From positions 1,488,001-1,552,000 of the forward strand of contig OZ242168.1 of the NCBI GenBank assembly GCA_965205275.1: a stretch of 64,000 nt of DNA, written 5' to 3'. The translations under genes and the position numbers were made by a program. The notes below the pieces were generated by a model. It did not search any database and was not told the origin of the DNA. It was given only the letters and a program-made list of their open reading frames with translations. Of this stretch, positions 15,033 through 22,702 are shown piece by piece. The DNA is from WTFY01 sp965205275 (GTDB lineage Bacteria; Pseudomonadota; Gammaproteobacteria; UBA4575). The stretch's first letter is position 1, and each line of letters begins with the position of its first letter.

Positions 15033-16211
15033 ATGTACAAGGTCGATATACCATTATCCCTGTATGTGCACATCCCCTGGTGTGTGAGGAAATGTCCGTA
15101 TTGTGATTTCAATTCGCATGAGGTGCGCTCCGCCTTTCCCGAAACACGCTATGTGGATGCCCTGATCACTGACCTGGAAACACAGGCCGGCCTCGTTGCC
15201 GGGCGGGAAATTATCAGCGTTTTCATCGGCGGAGGTACCCCCAGCCTGTTTTCTGCCGGCAGTATTGAACGACTGCTGGCGGCCATTGCTCGTGAAACAA
15301 CCCTTGCGCACCTTGCAGAAATCACTATCGAGGCCAACCCGGGAACCCTTGACCAGCAAAACTTCACAGGCTTTCGCCGCGCAGGCGTCAACCGTATCTC
15401 GATTGGTGTGCAAAGCTTCAACGATGCCATGCTGCACGCCCTTGGGCGTATCCACGATGCACATGCCGCAAAACAGGCCGTGCGGATGGCAAGACAGGCC
15501 GGCTTCGAGAATATCAATATTGACCTGATGTATGCCCTGCCCGGCCAGACCCTGGCACAGGCCAGGCAGGATGTTGAACAGGCCATTGCCCTGCAGCCCG
15601 CGCATATCTCCTACTATCAGCTCACCCTTGAACCCCATACCCGCTTTTACCGTTACCCCCCCGCACTGCCCGACAGCGAACTCAGCTGGGCAATGCAGCA
15701 ACAGGGGATACGCCGGCTTGCGCGGCATGGCTGGCAGCAATACGAGGTGTCCGCCCACGCACCGGACCGGTCCCGATGTGTTCACAATCTGAATTACTGG
15801 CAATTCGGAGACTACCTCGGCATTGGTGCCGGAGCACATCAGAAAATCAGCTTCGACAATGCCCGGGTGGTGCGCAGTGCAAAATCCCGAAATCCGCAGC
15901 AATACATGGAGCAGACGCTCAGCGGTACCCCCGTAAAGCCTGAACCGCCCTTGCATCCTGATGAACTGGTATTCGAGTTTTTACTGAATACCCTGCGCCT
16001 GAAATCAGGGTTTACCCGGCAACAGTTCGAACAGCACACGGGCCTTCCCTTCGCATCACTGGTACCGAAGCTGCAGGCGCTGCTCCTTGAAAACCTGCTG
16101 GTCATGCAGGAGGACCGGGTATGCTGCAGTACAACCGGGTACCGGTTTCTCGATGACCTCCTGCAGCGTCTGCTTCCTGAAATACCCGCGGCGTCTTTGT
16201 GTGTGCCGTGA
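15033..16211 (+). CDS. hemW: HemW, radical SAM heme chaperone
   Basis: A 392-residue radical-SAM protein, formerly called a coproporphyrinogen III oxidase homologue. The cluster motif C-X3-C-X2-C sits in 'VHIPWCVRKCPYCDFNSH', followed by 'VFIGGGTPSLFSAGSIERLL' and 'GVNRISIGVQSFND', and it has the HemW C-terminal domain. It binds heme and is thought to deliver it to respiratory proteins. Third gene of the rph-rdgB-hemW run, 29 bases after rdgB. Confidence 0.95.
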   Translation: MYKVDIPLSLYVHIPWCVRKCPYCDFNSHEVRSAFPETRYVDALITDLETQAGLVAGREIISVFIGGGTPSLFSAGSIERLLAAIARETTLAHLAEITIEANPGTLDQQNFTGFRRAGVNRISIGVQSFNDAMLHALGRIHDAHAAKQAVRMARQAGFENINIDLMYALPGQTLAQARQDVEQAIALQPAHISYYQLTLEPHTRFYRYPPALPDSELSWAMQQQGIRRLARHGWQQYEVSAHAPDRSRCVHNLNYWQFGDYLGIGAGAHQKISFDNARVVRSAKSRNPQQYMEQTLSGTPVKPEPPLHPDELVFEFLLNTLRLKSGFTRQQFEQHTGLPFASLVPKLQALLLENLLVMQEDRVCCSTTGYRFLDDLLQRLLPEIPAASLCVP

Positions 16212-16309
16212 CGGGTCCCCGGCGCCGGATGTTCCGCAAGCGGGATCAGGCCCTGCAGACGGCTCCGGATGTGCCCTCCACACGCATATTTGGCATTTTG
16301 GCAGCAGAG

Positions 16310-16522
16310 TTATTCACAGCTGGCCTTCAGGCGTGAACCCCTGCGTGGTTTTACGGACGGGAATCCTGCATAAAAATAGCTATACTGAAAATTATTCAAT
16401 ACAATTAAGCAGTTACAATATTGTACGTTATTTAGACAGTTTAACAAAAATGTCACCTTTCTCGGGTTTTTTCACTAGGTTTGATAATTATCCACAATCT
16501 TATCCACAAAATTTGTGGATTA
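16310..16522. promoter_or_regulatory. DnaA-box cluster in an AT-rich gap before rpmE
   Basis: The hemW-rpmE gap (16212-16673) has no gene but holds four sites for the consensus TTATNCACA: TTATTCACA at 16310-16318, TTATCCACA at 16488-16496 and again at 16500-16508 (12 bases start to start), and an inverted site with one mismatch at 16514-16522. Between them lies a very AT-rich stretch (about 16365-16490), as seen in replication origins. It may be oriC, a secondary DnaA-binding site, or a DnaA-controlled promoter. dnaA, dnaN, rpmH and mnmG, the usual oriC neighbours, are absent. Confidence 0.6.
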
Positions 16523-16673
16523 AGCCATAAACCCCCGTATGGACAATCAGTTAAGTGAGAATAGTTAAAAATACTTTAAAGGATTCCGCTAACTTAAAAT
16601 CTCCCGTGCAGCACTTGAGTTGCAGGGTAGGGTTGAGTATGCTCCGTGCCACATTGCAGAAAATATCAAACTC

Positions 16674-16883
16674 ATGAAACCAAATACCCATCCAGACTAT
16701 CAAGAAGTAAATGTAGTATGCAGCTGCGGGAACCAGTTTGCCACACGCTCAACCTATGGCGCTGAATCCCTGCAGATCGACGTGTGCTCACTGTGCCACC
16801 CATTTTTCACGGGCAAGCAGAAAATCCTGGATTCCGCCGGACAGGTGGACAAGTTCAGAAAGCGTTATGGCAAAAAAAGCTGA
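16674..16883 (+). CDS. rpmE: 50S ribosomal protein L31 (zinc-binding form)
   Basis: Sixty-nine residues from the ATG at 16674 (MKPNTHPDYQEVNVVCSCGN), the normal L31 start; a longer in-frame start upstream adds unrelated residues. The two CxC/CxxC pairs ('VVCSCG', 'VCSLCH') ligate zinc, which marks the type expressed when zinc is plentiful. 'FFTGKQKILDSAGQVDKFRK' is the conserved C-terminal part. It follows the DnaA-box region. Confidence 0.96.
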   Translation: MKPNTHPDYQEVNVVCSCGNQFATRSTYGAESLQIDVCSLCHPFFTGKQKILDSAGQVDKFRKRYGKKS

Positions 16884-17141
16884 TGCCGCACACAGGGCTC
16901 GCCCCGAGTAGCCGGTTTTGAGGCGCCCGGGACCGGGTCACTTGAAACCCCCATGTGTGCACCCGTTCGCCGGCAAGACTGCAAAAACCCTGTCCCCGTC
17001 ACACCGTCGGAAAGATCGCCCGTATCCGTATAATGTATGGCATGCGATTGGGTGCATGTCCGGGCAGGACAACGTAAACTGCGCAGGTCTGAATTCCGTA
17101 AAATTCGCACTGGATCAACGTCTGTTACCTCAGGAAAAATC

Positions 17142-18602
17142 GTGGTCAGGTATACGCAATTTCTCATCGTGAGCCTTCTGTTTGGAGGCGGGGTCATTTC
17201 AGGATGTGCCACCAATCCGGTTACGGGCAAACAGGACTTTGTGTTGATGTCGGAAGACAGGGAAATCAGTCTTGGCAGGCAGGCACACTCTAAAATCATG
17301 CAACAGTACCGTCCCTACGGTGACCCCGAACTGCAAAGTTACGTAGCGGGTATCGTTGCAGAGTTGTCCCGGAAAAGCCATCGCAAAAACCTGGAGTTTC
17401 AGGTAACGGTTCTGGACAGCCCCCAGATCAACGCCTTCGCGTTGCCCGGAGGCTATATCTATATCACGCGCGGGATCATGGCTTATATGAATTCAGAGGC
17501 TGAACTGGCGGGCGTGCTGGGCCATGAAATCGGACACATTACGGCCCGCCACGGTGTCCGTCAGCAAAGTGTCGGAACCTTAACCGATTTAGTGGGTACG
17601 GGAATCAATATCCTGACCGGCAGCCGCATTGCCTCACAGGCTGCTGATGTGGGAGGCATGGCATTGATCCGTGGCTATGGACGCCGCTATGAACTGGAAG
17701 CAGACCGCTTGGGCGCCGAATATCTTGCCCGTGTCGGCTATGACCCTGAAGAAATGATCCATGTCGTCGGCCTCCTCAAGTCGCAGGAAGAGTTCGAAAC
17801 ACGGCTGGCCGAAAAAGAAGGGCGCGTGCCGAATATCTACCACGGTATATTCTCTACGCACCCGGCCAATGACAAGCGCTTTCAGGAGGTCGTCCGGGCT
17901 GCAAACCAGTTCAAGTCAGCCGCCACGCGCGAGGCCAACCGTGAGAAATTCCTGCAGTATATCAATGGACTCGTGCTGGGTCCCGGCGAAAAAGATGGCG
18001 TATTGCGGGGCCGTAAATTCTATCACGGTGATCTGGACCTGTTCATCGAGTTTCCCGAAGGCTGGAAAGTAGACAATCTGCCCGAACGCCTGGCAGCCCG
18101 GCCCGCAAGCCAGGAGGTACAGTTGCACATCACAGTCGTGAACCTTGACCGATACCAGACTCCTGAAGAATACCTGGCGAAGCACACCCAGGGCAGGCTG
18201 AGCAAGGGCCAGGCCATACAGACCGCAGATTTTCAAGGGTATACAGGACGTACCACTTTCAATGTCAAGGGGGCTTTCCTGCCAGGGCGCATTGCGGCCA
18301 TTCTTCATGACACACACCTCTATGAAATAACGGTCGTGGGCAAAAACCAGAGCGCCCTGGACCGTTACGACCGCGCAGCGCTCACTGTCATTAAAAGCCT
18401 GCGAAACCTCAAAGGCAGCGAGAAAAAATTGGCAAACCCGAAACGCATCCAGCTCATCCGTGCAAAACCGGGGGATACCTTCGCTTCTCTGGCAGGACAA
18501 TCGGACCTCCCTGACCATGCGGTAGAACGATTACGCCTGCTCAATGGCCTGTATCCGGACGGTGAGCCCCAGGCCGGCCAATGGATCAAGACCGTCCATT
18601 GA
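17142..18602 (+). CDS. M48-family metalloprotease lipoprotein with a LysM-like C-terminus
   Basis: About 486 residues. GTG 17142 is chosen because AGGA lies seven bases upstream and it opens a lipoprotein signal with lipobox VISGC (Cys22). The catalytic zinc motif HEIGH is at 128-132, with the third ligand in 'YELEADRLGAEYLARVGYDP'. The last 50 residues ('IQLIRAKPGDTFASLAGQ', 'LRLLNGLYPDGEPQAGQW') resemble a LysM module. Related periplasmic proteases (BepA, LoiP, YcaL) watch over outer-membrane protein assembly. A middle domain of about 150 residues ('LDLFIEFPEGWKVDNLPE') is shared by many gammaproteobacterial members. Confidence 0.86.
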   Translation: MVRYTQFLIVSLLFGGGVISGCATNPVTGKQDFVLMSEDREISLGRQAHSKIMQQYRPYGDPELQSYVAGIVAELSRKSHRKNLEFQVTVLDSPQINAFALPGGYIYITRGIMAYMNSEAELAGVLGHEIGHITARHGVRQQSVGTLTDLVGTGINILTGSRIASQAADVGGMALIRGYGRRYELEADRLGAEYLARVGYDPEEMIHVVGLLKSQEEFETRLAEKEGRVPNIYHGIFSTHPANDKRFQEVVRAANQFKSAATREANREKFLQYINGLVLGPGEKDGVLRGRKFYHGDLDLFIEFPEGWKVDNLPERLAARPASQEVQLHITVVNLDRYQTPEEYLAKHTQGRLSKGQAIQTADFQGYTGRTTFNVKGAFLPGRIAAILHDTHLYEITVVGKNQSALDRYDRAALTVIKSLRNLKGSEKKLANPKRIQLIRAKPGDTFASLAGQSDLPDHAVERLRLLNGLYPDGEPQAGQWIKTVH

Positions 18603-18651
18603 ACAGGCCGCCACCACTGACCCGTCGCACCCGATTTCCCTTGCTGTTCAG

Positions 18652-19542
18652 ATGATGTCAGACAAGGTCTACCTGATCGATTCCAGTATCTACGTATTCC
18701 GTGCTTGGTTTACCGTACCGGATCATGTCGTGAATCAGGACAATGAACCGGTAAATGCCGTGTACGGCTTTGCCGACTTCGTATACCAGTTCCTGCAGCA
18801 GACCCAGCCCCGGTACATCGCCTTCGCCTTCGATGACAGCCTGAAATCCTGCTTCCGGAACCAGCTGTACCCTGAATACAAGGCCAATCGTGAGCCCGCA
18901 CCGGAAGAACTGAAACGGCAGTTTGCCTATTGCCGGGAATTTTTGCAGGCATCGGGTCTGTTCGAAATCGCGCGGACTCATTATGAAGCCGATGACGTAA
19001 TCGGCACACTGGCCAAGCAAATGCGTGCGCGCGGACATCCGATTACCATCGTGACCGCAGATAAAGACCTGGCACAGCTTATTTTTGAAAATGATATTTT
19101 GTGGAATTTCGCAAAGGGCCAGCGACACTCCATCCCTCAAATCAAGAAACAGTTCGGGGTCTACCCCGATCAGATTGCCGATCAACTGGCCATTGCCGGA
19201 GATAAAGTGGATAACATCCAGGGGACACCCGGTATCGGTATGGCTACAGCAGCCAAACTGTTGAACCGGTTTTCCAGTCTGGAAGGGCTGCTTGCCAATT
19301 ATACTGAAATTGGCTCAATGAATATCCGCGGTGCCAAGCGAATTCAGAATCTGATTGAAAATCACAAGGAACATTTGCCGCTGTACAAAAAGCTGACCAC
19401 CATTCACTGTGATATCAATTTTTCTGACACCCTCAGCCTGAAACGAAAACCACCTGATTTTGCAGCACTGGAAAAATTATTCGACAAGTTCGGGTTCAGC
19501 AGGTTTCGACGCGAGCGATGGCTGAACATTCTGCAAGCCTGA
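18652..19542 (+). CDS. Stand-alone 5'-3' exonuclease / flap nuclease
   Basis: About 296 residues equal to the 5'-nuclease domain of DNA polymerase I. The ATG at 18652 leads straight into 'KVYLIDSSIYVFRAWFTV'. Metal-ligand acidic residues are in 'IAFAFDDSLKSCFRN', 'YEADDVIGTLAKQ', 'IVTADKDLAQL' and 'AGDKVDNIQGTPGIGMATAA', the last including the helix-hairpin-helix that grips DNA. PolA, which carries its own copy, is also in this window, so the two may divide work on Okazaki fragments. The closest named relative is Xni/ExoIX, but this protein is longer and keeps more acidic ligands. Confidence 0.88.
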   Translation: MMSDKVYLIDSSIYVFRAWFTVPDHVVNQDNEPVNAVYGFADFVYQFLQQTQPRYIAFAFDDSLKSCFRNQLYPEYKANREPAPEELKRQFAYCREFLQASGLFEIARTHYEADDVIGTLAKQMRARGHPITIVTADKDLAQLIFENDILWNFAKGQRHSIPQIKKQFGVYPDQIADQLAIAGDKVDNIQGTPGIGMATAAKLLNRFSSLEGLLANYTEIGSMNIRGAKRIQNLIENHKEHLPLYKKLTTIHCDINFSDTLSLKRKPPDFAALEKLFDKFGFSRFRRERWLNILQA

Positions 19543-19554
19543 TGCAATGAAGCC

Positions 19555-20436
19555 GTGCCCATTGATATCCCGTCTCTCGAACAACAATTAAACAGGAAGA
19601 TTGCTGAACCCCTGCACATCGAAAAAATCACGCCGGTCGCGGGCGGTGACATCTGCAAGACCTACAGGATTCAATGCCGTACAAAAAGCTGTTTCCTGAA
19701 AATCCATCAGTCGCTTATGTATGACATGCTGCAAAGTGAAGCCGGTAATTTGCAGGCCATTGCCGATACGAAAACCCTGCGGGTGCCGCACCCTGTCGCG
19801 CATGGGCAAACCGATACCTACAGCTTTCTGCTGCTTGAATTTCTGGAGCTTCGCCCGGGCGGATCAAGTACGGCTTTCGGAAGACTGCTCGCCCGATTGC
19901 ATCGGCACACGGATGCGCATTTTGGCTGGCATCAGGATAACTGGATCGGCACGACCCCACAGCCAAATGCCCGGTGCGCGGACTGGATTTCGTTCTGGCG
20001 CGACAGGCGGCTCGCACCTCAGCTGAAACGGGCCAAACACAACCATGCCGGCCATTCATTGCTTGCAAACGGTGAACGCCTGCTGCGTGATTTTGACGGG
20101 CTGTTTGACGGCTACTTGCCCAAACCCAGCCTGTTGCACGGTGACTTGTGGTCAGGAAATTATGCCTTTGACGCACAGGCCAGGCCCGTGGTCTACGATC
20201 CGGCATGCTACTATGGAGACCGGGAAACCGATCTTGCCATGACCGAATTATTCGGTGGCTTCAGTCAGGAATTCTACAGTGCCTATGTGGAGTCCTACCC
20301 CCTGGACGGGGGCTACCGGATACGCAAGGATTTTTACAATCTTTATCATGTCCTGAACCACTTTAATATATTTGGCGGTGGCTACGCCAGACAGGCCGAG
20401 CAACTGTGTATGAAGGTATTAAGCGAGCTCAAATAG
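19555..20436 (+). CDS. Fructosamine-kinase-family protein
   Basis: A 293-residue kinase-fold protein starting at GTG 19555, 12 bases after the nuclease stop. It has 'ITPVAGGDICKTYRIQC' (glycine-rich nucleotide loop), 'FLKIHQSL', the catalytic 'LLHGDLWSGNYAFD' and 'VVYDPACYYGDRETDLAMTE' with the metal-binding Asp. Members phosphorylate ketosamines on glycated proteins or small molecules and so reverse sugar damage. The bacterial substrate is not known. Confidence 0.88.
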   Translation: MPIDIPSLEQQLNRKIAEPLHIEKITPVAGGDICKTYRIQCRTKSCFLKIHQSLMYDMLQSEAGNLQAIADTKTLRVPHPVAHGQTDTYSFLLLEFLELRPGGSSTAFGRLLARLHRHTDAHFGWHQDNWIGTTPQPNARCADWISFWRDRRLAPQLKRAKHNHAGHSLLANGERLLRDFDGLFDGYLPKPSLLHGDLWSGNYAFDAQARPVVYDPACYYGDRETDLAMTELFGGFSQEFYSAYVESYPLDGGYRIRKDFYNLYHVLNHFNIFGGGYARQAEQLCMKVLSELK

Positions 20437-20451
20437 CGGTTTGTCAGACGG

Positions 20452-21555
20452 TTACTGTTTGGCACCCTGTTGCAATGCACGTTGCCGGGCGGCTTCCCGG
20501 TCCTGGGGATCCGGCGCAGTGCTGCATTCCGGCCAGCCCTGTATGTGTCGGGAAATAATCCCGGTCAGGGCCTGAATATGAACAGGCCCGTCATTCAGGG
20601 CCGGAATATAGTTAAATGACTTGCCACCCTTCCGTAAAAAAATCTCATGGTTCTCCATATCGATTTCTTCCAGGGTTTCAATGCAGTCTGCCGAAAACCC
20701 GGGGCAGAACACATCGACTGACCTGATCCCTTCAGCGGGCAGTTTTTCAAGGGTTGTACGGGTATAGGGTTGTAGCCATTCGGCCACACCAAAACGTGAC
20801 TGGAAAGTGAGCATCCAGTCCTCGTCCTTCAGACCCAGCTGCTCGACAATCAGCCGTGCCGTTTGCTGACATTCACAATGATAGGGGTCCCCCAGCAAAA
20901 GATTCCGTTTCGGCAGGCCGTGAAAGGAAAACAACAGCTTTTGGCTGCGCGGGTGATGCGCCCAGTGCGACCTGATCTGTTCCACGCAGGCACTAATATA
21001 CTCAGGCTCGGCGCCATAACTGTTCACCATGCGTATTTCCGGCAACCATCGTAATTGCGCAAACTCTTTTGCAAGTGCATCAAAGGTAGACGCTGTGGTA
21101 CTGGCAGAATACTGCGGGTACAAAGGAAGAACCAGGATACGGCGGGCATTATTTGCCTGCAATGCCTGCAATGCGGAAGCGATCGAGAGCCGGCCATAGC
21201 GCATGGCCAGCACAACCTTTACCCTGCCTGCGCAGGATTGCTCCAGGGCTGCCTGCAAGGCAGATTCCTGTTTTTTACCAATTGCCAGAAGCGGTGAGCC
21301 TTCATGCGTCCATATTTTTACATAGGACTCGACTTTTTTACGAGGCCGCAACGGCAAGACCACGGCATGCAGAATGAACCACCATAATGCCCTTGGCATC
21401 TCAATGACCCGCGGGTCCCACAGAAACTCTGCAAGATATTTTCGTATGGCACGGACCGTGGGGGCATCCGGTGTCCCAAGATTCACGATCAACACGCCAA
21501 GGCACGTGTCGCCTCCGTGTATATGATCCGGTTCGCCTTTATATTTCGGCATCAA
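20452..21555 (-). CDS. hemH: Ferrochelatase
   Basis: A 367-residue enzyme that inserts ferrous iron into protoporphyrin IX as the last step of heme synthesis. Family marks are 'GVLIVNLGTPDAPTVRAIRK', 'SFHGLPKRNLLLGDPYHCEC' with the catalytic His, and 'VDVFCPGFSADCIETLEEI' with the essential Glu. The C-terminus has a longer tail ('AAPDPQDREAARQ'-like) of about 30 residues. It runs opposite to its left neighbour and 115 bases after the HNH nuclease gene. Heme demand is high here given the several c-type cytochromes in the window. Confidence 0.95.
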   Translation of the reverse strand: MMPKYKGEPDHIHGGDTCLGVLIVNLGTPDAPTVRAIRKYLAEFLWDPRVIEMPRALWWFILHAVVLPLRPRKKVESYVKIWTHEGSPLLAIGKKQESALQAALEQSCAGRVKVVLAMRYGRLSIASALQALQANNARRILVLPLYPQYSASTTASTFDALAKEFAQLRWLPEIRMVNSYGAEPEYISACVEQIRSHWAHHPRSQKLLFSFHGLPKRNLLLGDPYHCECQQTARLIVEQLGLKDEDWMLTFQSRFGVAEWLQPYTRTTLEKLPAEGIRSVDVFCPGFSADCIETLEEIDMENHEIFLRKGGKSFNYIPALNDGPVHIQALTGIISRHIQGWPECSTAPDPQDREAARQRALQQGAKQ

Positions 21556-21669
21556 TATGAACGGTTACGCCGGGTCGGTGATTGCAGATCATGATCCAAA
21601 GGTGAAAAAAACGATGCACAGGGGGAAACAGCAAGGACTGTTTTTCGTTCTGTACAGAACCGGTATCAA

Positions 21670-22260
21670 TTATACCAGTTTGCTGAACCGCTTGTGCAAG
21701 GGGCTGGTGCGCGGGAAATGAGCCAGTAAGAATTTCATCTGATCGGCCAGTACACGGTGTCCCTGCAAATACATATATTCGGCATGGGTGGGGGTGAACG
21801 GAATCGCCAGTAACTGCATATTGGCCTGTTCAGGGGTTTGTCCGGCCTTGTGATTATTGCAGCGCTTGCAGGCCGAAACGACGTTGTTCCAGTCATCGTG
21901 ACCGCCCTGACTCAGCGGGCGCACATGATCCCGTGACAGGTCACGACGATTAAACTGTTCTCCGCAGTACAGGCACATATTGGCATCACGCTTGAACATC
22001 GCGCGGTTATTCAATGGGGGTGTATAGCTGTCGTGCAGGGAGCGATTGCTGCCCTGCGTGGCAATAATGGAGTGCACCTCAACTGTACTGCGAAGGCCAC
22101 TGCGCGCATTGATGCCGCCACGAATGACATACAGGCGCTCCCCGCAGGTATAGGCTACCTGCTCGATATGATACAGACGCACTGCATCCTGATAGTTGAC
22201 CCATTCCATAGGCATGCCGGATACATCCGTGCGCAGTATCTGTAGATTGAGATCGATCAA
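21670..22260 (-). CDS. HNH endonuclease-family protein
   Basis: A 196-residue protein. A TTG at 22260 preceded by GGAGAG gives the family's start ('LQILRTDVSGMPMEWVNYQD'). The central domain has C-x2-C ('MCLYCGEQF'), 'LSRDHVRPLSQGGHDDWNNV' and C-x2-C ('SACKRCNNHKAG'), the zinc-stabilised His-Asn-His fold of nucleases related to McrA. It is a widespread chromosomal type often near hemH in gammaproteobacteria. Its biological role is unknown; no restriction or phage genes are adjacent. Confidence 0.9.
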   Translation of the reverse strand: MIDLNLQILRTDVSGMPMEWVNYQDAVRLYHIEQVAYTCGERLYVIRGGINARSGLRSTVEVHSIIATQGSNRSLHDSYTPPLNNRAMFKRDANMCLYCGEQFNRRDLSRDHVRPLSQGGHDDWNNVVSACKRCNNHKAGQTPEQANMQLLAIPFTPTHAEYMYLQGHRVLADQMKFLLAHFPRTSPLHKRFSKLV

Positions 22261-22529
22261 CTGGACTCTCCAGGTTCATCTTCAAGCTGTACCGTACACA
22301 ACCGGTGCTGTACTTTACAAAATCAGTGCATGGGATACTACACTATTTCTACACTTGTTAAATCTGCAAATAAAAAACCTGCATCCGACAAAAAAACAAT
22401 CTGCACAGGCCCGGCGGGCCCGTATCGGCCGGACTCCTGCAGGACGTGACCCTATCCGGCGGCCGGGGCATGCGGCGGGTTGAAGAAATAAAGCGGCATG
22501 AACGGGGTATCAGGCACTATTGATGTGGT

Positions 22530-22612
22530 TTATTCACACTTGCGGCTAACCGCTCCCTTGCAGGGGCCCGCAGACCCTTGACTCAGACACTTTATCCACA
22601 GAATTGTCCACA
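22530..22612. promoter_or_regulatory. Second DnaA-box cluster, upstream of priA
   Basis: The gap 22261-22702 has no gene. It contains TTATTCACA (22530-22538), TTATCCACA (22592-22600) and TTGTCCACA (22604-22612, one mismatch). The last two are again 12 bases start to start, the same phasing as the pair at 16488/16500. The cluster ends 90 bases before the priA ATG, in promoter position, so DnaA may control this replication-restart helicase. I infer the role from position only. Confidence 0.55.
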
Positions 22613-22702
22613 GTTTGTACCGGACAGCGGAGCCCGGTCGGCTTGCCGGCCGCTTTGGGTGGAAACAGCGGGTTGTACACCTTGGTAGACTATGCCCTGA
22701 CT

